Assembly: GCF_026151205.1 (NCBI RefSeq)
Contig: NC_087083.1
Coordinates: 7,046,460 to 7,110,459, forward strand
DNA length: 64,000 nt
Direction of reading: 5' to 3'
Source: Bolinopsis microptera
Taxonomy: Eukaryota; Ctenophora; Tentaculata; Lobata; Bolinopsidae
The notes beneath the pieces were generated by a model. That model saw only the letters and a program-made list of their open reading frames with translations, was not told where the DNA came from and searched no databases. Both the position numbers and the translations under genes were made by a program. Shown here piece by piece: positions 22,404-32,517 of the stretch. Within the stretch, counting starts at the first letter, position 1; each line of letters opens with the position of its first letter.

Positions 22404-22905
22404 GCTGGGGGGGGGGGGTACCAATGGCATAAAATGGCATAAATGGCATACGTTTTATGGCATAAATGGAAATTTGTATTGGCCAATTCTCCATTTATGC
22501 CATGAATTTAGGTCTTCATATTTGACCTTTAGGATGACTTTAAATTCGCAAATTATTATTAGTACTTGAATAAGAGACATTTTTCATGCTTTATAACGCT
22601 TGGAATGATCGTTAAAGATTCATATGACAAATAAAGAAAATATAAATGTATTGTATCAAACATTTCCAATGGCATAGAATGTCATAAAATGGCATAAATG
22701 GCATAAATGGCATACGTTTTATGGCATAAATGGAAATTTTTATTGGCCAATTCTCCATTATGCCATTCTTACAAATAAAGAAAATAGAAATGTATTGTAT
22801 CAAACATTTCCAATGGCATAGAATGTCATAAAATGGCATAAATGGCATACGTTTTATGGCATAAATGGAAATTTTTATTGGCCAATTCTCCATTATGCCA
22901 TTGGT
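22404..22905. repeat. GGCATAAATGG repeat cluster with nested inverted repeats
   Basis: Two direct ~130-bp copies (about 22625-22755 and 22765-22905), each ACAAATAAAGAAAAT...CCATTATGCCATT, follow a third diverged copy at 22404-22505. Within each copy ATGGCATAAATGG repeats and the ends (AATGGCATA... / ...TATGCCATT) are inverted. Looks like a short hairpin-forming repeat element. It is not coding; peptide readings such as KRMPFMPFYDILCH are products of the repeat. Confidence 0.75.
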
Positions 22906-23243
22906 AAAAATGGGGAAAATGTCAAACAGTATATATACAATAAATTAAATCAAGTGATGCAATTGGCAGAGCACAATCGTAAATCCTGAGCAATAGATAT
23001 CATCTATCCCGCAAGTTTCTGTACCAAGCATCCAGCATCACATCACCGCATCCTTGTAGGCAGTGGTGTAACGTATTACGATCAAAAAGATTCTATCGAG
23101 TCCTTCACAGCAATACAGTAAATAATTCCATGCTGTCCACTTATAGCAGGTTAGATCGTGTTGGATGATGATTAATCACTCTACACTCGACTGTCACGTG
23201 ACTTTTTCAATCTGTTCTCTAGCTGGTCCTGAACGACTATTCG

Positions 23244-23327
23244 AAACCCTAACCCTCTAATCTGATCCAAACCCTAACCCTAACCCAATCCTTAACAAAA
23301 GCATATGCTGAAACCCTAACCCTAACG
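23244..23327. repeat. interstitial telomeric repeats (CCCTAA), copy 1
   Basis: Interrupted runs of AAACCCTAACCCT and ACCCTAACCCTAACCC. The perfect hexamer CCCTAA (TTAGGG) suggests the host telomere repeat is TTAGGG. Confidence 0.7.
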
Positions 23328-24018
23328 AGAAATTAGACTGACTTCCTTATACGGTCATATTACGTGATCAAAACAGTTTTCCGCCATTATCTCGCCAGGG
23401 GAGCATTTTATCTCATGTTATGGGGATGATTCGGAATCAGCGTCCGAAAATACATCGATTCGAGTTGGTTCCAACTGTCGGGGGCCCTTTAACAATCTCG
23501 AAGATCGCGACTGTAGAGTGATTTAGAACGCTCGGATCGTGCTGTTTGCTGTTAAGTATGATTGTCCGACATATTATAATTTAAAGCAAAACAGAAGTGA
23601 TTTTCTTATTAAGCTAAAAAATCGATCATATTGGCAGACCCAAAATTCGCATAGTGGCCTTTCAGATTGTGTGAAGGGAGTAAGCAAAGAAAAAGAATAA
23701 TTTAAACAACTAAATTACCCAAATCTTCGAATTTGAAAACTATTTTGGTGTTGCAGCACAGATAGCCCCAACAAATCCTTATTAAACTGGAATTTATAAC
23801 AAACCAAATCTAGGCCACACTCGATTGAATTCAAACCATGATGCCTGACTAAAACTTTATTAAAGCAGTACCAAATCTGTACCAGATCTGTCTAAATTCG
23901 ATCCAACTACTAAGAATTTTAGGGTCCGTTCTGTCAGTAAACCTCTGTAAATTAATAATTCTTATAACAAAGAATTTTATAAAATTCTTAACCAAACCAA
24001 CCCTCCACTTGCACTCCT

Positions 24019-25053
24019 TCACTTACTGTTTAACTCATCATCACAATGTTTTGTCATTATTCTGATTTCTTCATTCCATCTTTTAATGCCAAATTTGCTG
24101 TACATAAACCCAAAACCAAGGCCAACAAGGTGCCCAAAACTATCAATTCTGTGATATCTTGACAGAGCTAAAAGTACCAGTTCAAAGCACACAACAAGTT
24201 TCCCAGCATCTCCCGCAGAAAAGTGCCGGTCCGGCCTTGTGAAGATAAATGAAACTCTGCTCTCTGGTTTCTGGGCGATTTCAAACATAAGCAGAGCACA
24301 CAGAGATCCTGAGAACCCCACGGAGATATCCCTACTCCTGAGCAGCGCATACCTTGCATTACAAACGAGGGATACTACAGCACCTGACATTATGAGAAAA
24401 GTTAACAAGTGTTGGTGACTCATACAGTCTAATGAGCCACTTGCAACTGGGCCCTTACCATGCCAGCCAATTGTCAAAACGTACAAGGAGAGCATGTTGC
24501 AAGCTAAATGGGGTACAGAACCATGTAAAAATATAGAGGTTATTGGAGAGAAAAATGAAGACGATGCGCCTGCTCCAAACATTCTCATTAATTTCTCTGA
24601 TCTGAGAAGGAACATGGAACTAATGAAGCAAAAAGATGAGAATACGATCAGCTGAATAATCCTTCTATTAAACAATGTATCAGGACAATTGCAGTAATTT
24701 CTTATGATTTGACCCCACCTATCATCATAAACATCAAATCTTGTCTGTATAGATGTCAATGCATGTTGGAATTTAGTTTCTATTACTTCGAACAAAGCAT
24801 TTCCAGTTTGGACAACGAAGAGGAAGGGCAGAGTGAACAACAGTTGTTTGATGATTGGTCTCCAAGAAAGAGAAGCAGCTTTAAGGGGAACAGAATTCTC
24901 CGTTTTGGCACCATTTAATGTAGTTCTCTGAGTAACATTAGAATTTCCTTTAGCCCGAAATTTTCGAGAGAAATCCCTAACGAATAAAGTGATGATTCGT
25001 GCCTGTGGGTGTTTTCTGCAGTTTAGTAATCTTGAGAACAGTACCATCAACAC
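24019..25053 (-). CDS. PARL: PARL-like mitochondrial rhomboid protease, copy 2
   Basis: Same 344 residues as copy 1. The one coding difference seen (24088 G versus 21057 A) changes GGT to GGC, both Gly. It has the same presequence, Ser248 in GFSGS and His308 in FGHLVG. Because upstream DNA is also duplicated, both copies should carry the same promoter. Either a very recent gene duplication or two haplotypes placed in tandem by the assembler. Confidence 0.82.
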   Translation of the reverse strand: MLMVLFSRLLNCRKHPQARIITLFVRDFSRKFRAKGNSNVTQRTTLNGAKTENSVPLKAASLSWRPIIKQLLFTLPFLFVVQTGNALFEVIETKFQHALTSIQTRFDVYDDRWGQIIRNYCNCPDTLFNRRIIQLIVFSSFCFISSMFLLRSEKLMRMFGAGASSSFFSPITSIFLHGSVPHLACNMLSLYVLTIGWHGKGPVASGSLDCMSHQHLLTFLIMSGAVVSLVCNARYALLRSRDISVGFSGSLCALLMFEIAQKPESRVSFIFTRPDRHFSAGDAGKLVVCFELVLLALSRYHRIDSFGHLVGLGFGFMYSKFGIKRWNEEIRIMTKHCDDELNSK

Positions 25054-25434
25054 ATGGAGATTATTCCTGTAGAGCTGTAGGGTAACAGTATGCTTTTATG
25101 TGAATAATTTCAAAGGGGGTTAACATGAAATCACAAGGCAAAATGTCTTGTGAGGTGTTAAATAATAATAATTCTATACATTCGTACTGTTACATAACTT
25201 AAAAATTATGGCCCCTTATTGTGGGCAGAGTATGTGTCTTTGTTGAAGTGTCCTGATTTAAAATCATCTGAGTGACTGCATTAAAAAAAATATGAGGTGT
25301 TAAAATAGAACTGTGAACAAATAAACAAATCAAGTCCTTGATTTCTTAACTTTCTCACAGATTATTTTGTTTGAAATAACCAAATGAAGTGTTTTGAAAA
25401 CCAAGATACCAAACCAATCAGAACTATTTCTCCT

Positions 25435-25939
25435 GCTGGGGGGGGGGGGGGGTACCAATGGCATAAAATGGCATAAATGGCATACGTTTTATGGCATAAA
25501 TGGAAATTTGTATTGGCCAATTCTCCATTTATGCCATGAATTTAGGTCTTCATATTTGACCTTTAGGATGACTTTAAATTCGCAAATTATTATTAGTACT
25601 TGAATAAGAGACATTTTTCATGCTTTATAACGCTTGGAATGATCGTTAAAGATTCATATGACAAATAAAGAAAATATAAATGTATTGTATCAAACATTTC
25701 CAATGGCATAGAATGTCATAAAATGGCATAAATGGCATAAATGGCATACGTTTTATGGCATAAATGGAAATTTTTATTGGCCAATTCTCCATTATGCCAT
25801 TCTTACAAATAAAGAAAATAGAAATGTATTGTATCAAACATTTCCAATGGCATAGAATGTCATAAAATGGCATAAATGGCATACGTTTTATGGCATAAAT
25901 GGAAATTTTTATTGGCCAATTCTCCATTATGCCATTGGT
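25435..25939. repeat. GGCATAAATGG repeat cluster, copy 2
   Basis: Same arrangement as 22404-22905, offset by 3031-3034 bases. The poly-G run just before it is three bases longer. Confidence 0.75.
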
Positions 25940-26277
25940 AAAAATGGGGAAAATGTCAAACAGTATATATACAATAAATTAAATCAAGTGATGCAATTGG
26001 CAGAGCACAATCGTAAATCCTGAGCAATAGATATCATCTATCCCGCAAGTTTCTGTACCAAGCATCCAGCATCACATCACCGCATCCTTGTAGGCAGTGG
26101 TGTAACGTATTACGATCAAAAAGATTCTATCGAGTCCTTCACAGCAATACAGTAAATAATTCCATGCTGTCCACTTATAGCAGGTTAGATCGTGTTGGAT
26201 GATGATTAATCACTCTACACTCGACTGTCACGTGACTTTTTCAATCTGTTCTCTAGCTGGTCCTGAACGACTATTCG

Positions 26278-26360
26278 AAACCCTAACCCTCTAATCTGAT
26301 CCAAACCCTAACCCTAACCCAATCCTTAACAAAAGCATATGCTGAAACCCTAACCCTAAC
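26278..26360. repeat. interstitial telomeric repeats (CCCTAA), copy 2
   Basis: Duplicate of 23244-23327, with the same interruptions. Confidence 0.7.
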
Positions 26361-26723
26361 GAGAAATTAGACTGACTTCCTTATACGGTCATATTACGTT
26401 ATCAAAACAGTTTTCCGCCATTATCTCGCCAGGGGAGCATTTTATCTCATGTTATGGGGATGATTCGGAATCAGCGTCCGAAAATACATCGATTCGAGTT
26501 GGTTCCAACTGTCGGGGGCCCTTTAACAATCTCGAAGATCGCGACTGTAGTGATTTAGAACGCTCGGATCGTGCTGTTTGCTGTTAAGTATGATTGTCCG
26601 ACATATTATAATTTAAAGCAAAACAGAAGTGATTTTCTTATTAAGCTAAAAAATCGATCATATTGGCAGACCCAAAATTCGCATAGTGGCCTTTCAGATT
26701 GTGTGAAGGGAGTAAGCAAAGAA

Positions 26724-27276
26724 CTTTTTAAAACAAGATATTCTTGTGAAAATATGAATTTATTTGCGGAAGCGCTCGATTTTCACACTACGGTGTAAAT
26801 CGACGAAAATATGCGCGGCGTGCAACATTTTGGTTTCATTTTAAAATCATTTTGGCCATAACACATAACACGTAACTGTATTTAATACATTAAATCAATA
26901 ATATGTATATGGAATAAATTTACTCACGGTATTTCTGTACCAAAATATAAAAATTGCACGCAAACAAAATTTAAATTTTTACCACTTTTTAAATTTTAAT
27001 CGAAAATAGAAGAAATTTTAAAATAATGACCTTACCTAGCGCGAGATCGCCGATCGGCGAGATGCGCTACTATACTGGGCTTCGCCGAGCTGCAAAAAAT
27101 GACATCGCGATCGTCAACTGTCAATTAATACCTTGCACTCAGCATGCACTGCATGTTGTAGCGCAATGCACTACTGGGCCGCGCCGCGCTAGTATAGGAA
27201 GGATTGACATCGTGAATCAACATGCACTGCTGTTAAATTTTTAAGCTATTTTATGTTATCAAGCTTGCTAGTTGCT
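26724..27276. other. intergenic with fragments of the GC-rich hairpin repeat family
   Basis: 26724-27020 is AT-rich and unassigned. 27040-27222 contains modules shared with 60360-60460 and 61035-61130: the perfect palindrome TCGCCGATCGGCGA (27047-27060), GCAATGCACTACTGGG, and AAGGATTGACATCGTGAATC. Confidence 0.6.
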
Positions 27277-27284
27277 AGTTCATT

Positions 27285-27842
27285 CAGGGACGTAGCCAGG
27301 ATTTTTCTTTGAGGGGGGCTGTCGGCGAGCGAAGCGAGCCGACGCGTCCAATCAAGCTGCGCAGCGAGCAAGCTGTGGCAGGGGTCTGGGGGCGCAGCCC
27401 CTTGGCGGGGGCTAGGGGGGCGCAGCCCCCCGGAAATTTTTTGCGAAACAGGGTGTTTTAGACGACATTTGGCATTAAAGAAATTTGTAGGACAGCAATA
27501 AACTGGGATTGAAAAGAATCAAGTACTCACGTAAATTTGGTAACTTCACAACAGCAATCTGCATTCTCCGACTTACTCAGGCCTCATCGTTTTAAGATTT
27601 TTACATTTCCTACGGTCTAGGGGACACTATTGACTATAATTATAGAAGTCTTCTAGAATGTTTGCTTGGATTTAATGACATATATTTACCAATCCACAGT
27701 TCAAATCTTTGACTGACTGCAGTCATAAACACAGCCCAGTTACCAGGCGACCATGGGGACTAGGGGGCTTATCTTTTTTATGGGGTTCGATTTTTTCCGG
27801 GGGGGCTGCCGCCCCCCTAGCCCCCCCCTGGCTACGTGCCTG
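27285..27842. mobile_element. 558-bp non-autonomous hAT element
   Basis: Inverted ends CAGGGACGTAGCCAGG and CCTGGCTACGTGCCTG, with an exact 8-bp target duplication AGTTCATT (27277-27284 and 27843-27850). The interior has GC-rich GGGGGCGCAGCCCC stretches and no ORF. A hAT MITE. Confidence 0.88.
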
Positions 27843-27884
27843 AGTTCATTCACTATTGCTTGCTACTAGACTCTCATATTCAAT

Positions 27885-28195
27885 ATTTTTCATTGTTGGA
27901 GGACTTCGCCGCTTCGACGCGCCGCGCGAACTAGCATTCTTGCTTCGCATCGATCGTTGCTCTGCTTCGCAGAGCAACGATCTCGCAGAGCAACGATCTC
28001 TCTCATCGTCAACCAATGTTCATTGTTGTTCTAGCTAAACCAACTTGCTATTCGATGTAAAAATTACGCATCTGCATCTGTCTTATTTCTCGGTAAAAAT
28101 TTAACGGGTGATACACTTAAAATATTTGTTCCAAATATTAGGACCGTCGACGAGTCCAACTCGGCACGCGTCCTGGTAGAGTGGTAGGTTATAAA
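27885..28195. repeat. modular hairpin repeat (modules B and A), copy at 27.9-28.2 kb
   Basis: Module B contains GACTTCGCCGCTTCGACGCG and a perfect hairpin: arms 27952-27965 and 27969-27982 (14 bp) with loop TTC. Module A (about 28098-28195) contains ACGGGTGATAC, ATATTTGTTCC, GACCGTCGACGAGTCCAAC and a GTAGGTTATAAACCTAC hairpin. The same order B-A occurs at 60565-60915. Confidence 0.75.
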
Positions 28196-28314
28196 CCTAC
28201 AAAGTAAAAAGCACAACAACGTGAGCAGCTTTATTGTCGTAGTGCCTTAAAAGTAATCTTAAACGATTCATAGTTCAAGTAGTTATGGAACAAGTTAATG
28301 TTATGGAACTATTT

Positions 28315-28460
28315 CATACGTACGTATTTAACGGGTGATATAAACTGATACTGATCGTAAAATATTTGTTCCAATACCGCGACCGTCGACGAGTCCAGAG
28401 TCCAACTCGATGTGCGTCTTTGGCCTCGGTAGGTTATAAATATAAACCTACAACATACAA
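28315..28460. repeat. module A repeat, second copy
   Basis: A diverged module A: AACGGGTGATATAAACTGAT, GACCGTCGACGAGTCCAGAG and TAGGTTATAAATATAAACCTA. Confidence 0.65.
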
Positions 28461-28987
28461 ATTAGTGAAGTCATATTCCCGATCTCAATTTCCTGTCATT
28501 CAGTCTAATCTCTGACTCTAATGATTATGAACATAAATATAATAGCCTGAGGTCCCCAGTACAGGTAAGCGACCTCAAACCTGCAACATGCAAGAAAATG
28601 TGTATGGCGCGCGTGTTTCGCGCAAAATTACTATAAGTGCTGCACGTGTCGTTAGATTGCACGCTTATGTTTTGCGCGCAAAACTCTCGCAACCAATTGG
28701 TTGCACTTTTACTTTCTTGCGCCTGCTGTTTGCAGTTGTAGCGTTGCGTCATGTTGTCATGGTAATGTTGAACTGTGTTAGATTATGATTCTAAGAAGTT
28801 TAGAACTGTGATTAATGTATTAATGTATTGTCTAATGATTCCATCAGACAATTACAATCATGCCATCATTGTTTGTCTGCTGTTCGTCACAGTAGTCCAA
28901 TATCGTTTTGCTAAACATTCTTACTGAGAATCACTCTTATTGAATTTGCACACCATCTTTTTTGTAGTATCGATTGAAAGATCTGTC
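28461..28987 (+). other. upstream region of the 28988-31433 gene
   Basis: Includes GC-rich GCGCGCGTGTTTCGCGC (about 28608). A possible 3' splice site (ttttttgtag, about 28967) just before the ATG suggests a non-coding first exon upstream. No other gene is recognised. Confidence 0.35.
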
Positions 28988-31433
28988 ATGGCACAAAGTG
29001 AATTAGCTATCAAAGTTATGAAAGAAGAATTGGAATACTTTACAGGCTTTTATCAGGAGTCGACTGGTAACAATTCTCAAACAGTGCTTTTCTTGTTAAT
29101 GTTTATAAACTGTTTGATCGAAAATGGCATCAAAGTAGCCATTTGATATCGATAGTCGATACTCTTATCCGTAATTTCATTGAAGGTAAATAAAATGATT
29201 TTAATGATAATACCGAAGAATAAAGTGGAGCAATGAACAACTTCATTCACAGTTGATTTCAGATTTCGCTGACACGGTCAACAACGATTCTGTACACTGT
29301 CTTGCTCGATTCACTCCGGACGACTGTATACTACGACTTCACCGTCAGAAAGAATCCCATCCAGTCAAAGTATTTGATGATAAAGAACCATTCGAAGTTT
29401 TTGATTTGGGAATAGCTGACCTTATTCTCAAGCCTGTTCTAAAAGAGGTACAAATTCGCTTGTTTAACTTTTGGTATTTTTTCTTGTAGAACACTAGAGC
29501 AATGCAACATGCGTATATTAGTTATTAAATGTTTACCTGAATTATATTACTAACGCTACAGGAGAAAATAGTAAAGTGTCGGACACAACAGAACTTGAGA
29601 CTGGTAACAGTTACGAACGTTCCCGGACAAGGTATCAAGAACATAATCTTCCTTTTCTCATCCGCTAAGAGAGCAAAGAACTGGGTCCATTTCGTGAAAA
29701 TAGCCCAGGAGAACATTGGCCTGGGCAGCATCTCTTACGGGGTAATCTTTAATTGATAAAATGTAGTACGAATCTGCAAATCGTTTTAATCTCTTCGAAT
29801 CATTTTTTGACAATAATTTGACTTACATCTCTAATGAAATTAAAAACGATCCATGCAAATGACAATAAATGAAGTATGATGAAATTTTCCCATGGTCAGA
29901 GGGAGAACAGAAGATTATCAGTAGACCATCACTATGGAGACGGAATGAAGAAGATTGCTAAGGGTTTTGGAGTAAAAGCAGCAGATGTGGTGTCCAGTAG
30001 GTTGAGAGAGTTGGAGTCAATCCTGACAGAAAAGGAGGATGAGTACGAGGGGATCCAGGAGGAACTCTTCAAACAAACCAGCAAGTTAGTTTAGAGAAGG
30101 AACTCTTGAAACAAACCAGCAAGTCGGTTTAGAGAAGGAACTCTTGAAACAAACCAACAAGTTAGTTTAGAGAAGGAACTCTTGAAACAAACCAGCAAGT
30201 TAGTTTAGAGAAGGAACTCTTGAAACAAACCAACAAGTTAGTTTAGAGAAGGAACTCTTCAAACAAACCAACAAGTTAGTTTAGAGAAGGAACTCTTCAA
30301 ACAAACCAGCAAGTTAGTTTAGAGAAGGAACTCTTCAAACAAACCAACAAGTTAGTTTAGAGAAGGAACTCTTCAAACAAACCAACAAGTTAGTTTAGAG
30401 AAGGAACTCTTCGAACAAACCAGAATGTTAGTTCATGAACACTTCTAAACAAACTTACAAATTTGTTTCTCCCACCTTCAGGATAGAAGGGAGAAATGAG
30501 AATATCAAGATGAAAGAGAGAGATATCCAGGATATCAAGAAGAAGGTAGAAGCAGCACAACCTCAGAAAAGATACAAATACATCATCCCTTTCGGACACC
30601 CACATCTAGAGGAAAGTAAGTTAATTTTAACATGTTGCCTAGTTGAACTGCTGTAAATATATTGGCACGTGATGCCCAAATAAGGTTGTGTGAACTGTTG
30701 CTGATGGAATTTATTTATAGATAAGAAGTCTGCAACCATTAACAATTAATTATGCCCTTCGTAGTGACGAATTATACCTTGATTTTCCGTAAATATTAAC
30801 GACAAAACATAATCGTTATACTAAATGGTAACTATAGCCAGGCCATGGTAACTAAATTCCTCTGCAGAGTCGACATTGGAGAGAATGACAGCTTCAGAAG
30901 ACACGTGTCGAAAAGTAGCATCAAAAAGTGAGTGATTATCTTCCAATTATACGCTGATTAGTCCCTTATATTAGCAATAAAACTAGTTTCTTCATTTATG
31001 GTCGTACATAAACGAGCTATAACATTATTTGATTTGAAAATAAGATAATTGTGGAAAACTACACAGCGAAGGGCATTTTAAGTCGAGTAAATTAGATTAA
31101 AATATTTGCTTATTATGAAGAATGTGGCCCAACCAGGAAGAGAAACTTAATTTATTATTCCATCAGGAAGAGAGTCAAGATTAGTGGACTGGAGGAAACA
31201 CGAAACGCAGAAGGAGGGGGAGATAGGAATAGGATCTCAACTTGTAAAACTAGCTGCTACTGAACTTAGAGAAACAGGTAAGACTATCACGTGACGTCAT
31301 CACACCGTAACGTGACGTCATTACATTGACTTTTATTACAAGCAGTACTTTATATTATTTGTTGCCAGCTAAATGTTACTCAGTTAACCGATTATTCTAA
31401 TCTCCCATTATCGCAGGTGCACTGAAATGCTGA
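28988..31433 (+). CDS. unrecognised 326-aa protein, possible PH-like domain then coiled coil
   Basis: Nine exons keep phase throughout: 28988-29066, 29156-29185, 29263-29447, 29562-29741, 29900-30084, 30482-30615, 30868-30927, 31167-31277 and 31417-31433 (stop). Exon 2 (30 bp) is the weakest; skipping it keeps frame. The start is MAQSELAIKVMKEELEYFTG. Residues ~40-150 alternate strand-like segments and end in a helix with Trp (SAKRAKNWVHFVKIAQENIG), reminiscent of the C-terminal helix of PH-like folds. Residues ~190-260 are charged and helical (LRELESILTEKEDEYEGIQE; KMKERDIQDIKKKVEAAQPQ). The end is GSQLVKLAATELRETGALKC. No signal peptide or membrane segment. I do not recognise the family; the PH suggestion is inference. 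Exon 5 ends at a 5' splice site that has been copied in tandem (30062-30430). Confidence 0.72.
30062..30430 (+). repeat. 38-bp minisatellite built from an exon end plus its 5' splice site, 10 copies
   Basis: The unit is GGAACTCTTCAAACAAACCA then GCAAGTTAGTTTAGAGAA. The first copy contains the coding end of exon 5 (…ACCAGCAA|GTTAGT). Nine more copies follow in the intron, and eight of the ten keep the CAA|GTTAGT donor intact (copy 2 has GTCGGT; the last is degenerate). 38 is not a multiple of three, so use of a downstream donor would change frame. Confidence 0.9.
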
Positions 31434-32517
31434 ATCAAAGCAGTCAAGAAACCAAGGGATTGATACCTTATTAATGCTTTCCAAACAAATTATGTTTTTT
31501 AATTTATTGTTATGTTAAGTGAACTCATTTATATTTCTGCAAAGTAATCGTTTTGATTTAATATTAAGTATTAATTCGAATTTTCTTTTTACTGTAGGTT
31601 TTGTGATAGCGACATTTTCTTTTCTGTACCGTTATACTATGTACTGTAAATAGTGTTTTCCCAGTGTATAATTTATATAGCTAGTTTCTTCTCACGACTT
31701 CTAACGAGTTTCATTTAACCAAACTTTTCCATAAATTAATTTTATCTGAGAAGCTGAGAGTAAAGTTCAACAACAATTTTGCGTAAAACCAATTTTCATA
31801 AATTAATTTACAAATTCAAATGTCAAAAGATTTGTCTCATATCTTCACACTAGAAAACTTTGTCTTCAGAAAACTTGTAATTAACGGCAGTAACACAGAG
31901 TACAAAAAGTGGACTCATCACATCACACGTGACATGACGTCATACCACGTGACATCACAACATTACACGTGACATGACGTTTCCGCCAGGACACGTGATG
32001 ATAATCCGAACAACACACAAAACTGGGTTTTAAAAAGCCAATTTATCAACGCTTCATCGACAACTTCAACCAAACAAACTGACTGTTAACAACACTATAC
32101 TGCACGTGCAAACAGCGTCACAATGCGTGCACGTGCCCACAGTGTAAAACTACGCATATACGGGCACGTTACAAAGCACGTGCAAGATAAAAAACCTGAC
32201 ATTAAGAACCCTTATCTTTTATCACTTGATCAGACATGCACATTAATATATACTCGAATAGTTGCGGAAACCACACACGAATAACGAATCATGAAGTCAC
32301 AACACGTGTCATGACGTCACAACACATGCCATGACGTCACAACACGTGTCATGAAATCACAACATGGGTGCTCTTTCTTCAATTATTTAATTACGTATAT
32401 AAATTATCTGATTTCCTAGATTTTTAGTCCCAAAATATATTTACAGCTACAAACTCAGCCTTCAGCACAGGCACGAGACACTATTAAAATATTTAGCTAA
32501 TTGGGTTAAATTAACTC
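31434..32517. other. intergenic between convergent genes
   Basis: AT-rich, with clusters of CACGTGACATGACGTCA-type motifs (31920-31990 and 32280-32360). No exon seen. Confidence 0.5.

Larger units (their letters stand above)
20665..23691. repeat. 3.03-kb tandem duplication, copy 1
   Basis: Starts AATAATTTAAACAACTAAAT and is repeated almost base for base at an offset of 3031 (23696-26723). It holds a complete PARL-like gene, a GGCATAAATGG repeat cluster and telomeric repeats. The visible differences are few: A/G at 21057/24088, a poly-G run of 12 versus 15, GTGATC/GTTATC near 23367/26400, and a 2-base indel near 23517/26549. The junction (23689-23696) has GAA on both sides and a few extra bases. 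Confidence 0.95.
23696..26723. repeat. 3.03-kb tandem duplication, copy 2
   Basis: Almost identical to 20665-23691. It diverges after GTAAGCAAAGAA (26723): copy 2 continues into unique DNA (CTTTTTAAAACAAG), which was probably the original right flank. Confidence 0.95.

Noticed and set aside
26571-26798. 75-aa plus ORF at the end of duplication copy 2
   Set aside because: No motif, no splice support, truncated in copy 1; likely chance.
28098-28195. Hammerhead ribozyme in module A (GACGAGTCC)
   Set aside because: The invariant CTGANGA and GAAA core elements are not both present or correctly spaced in any copy.
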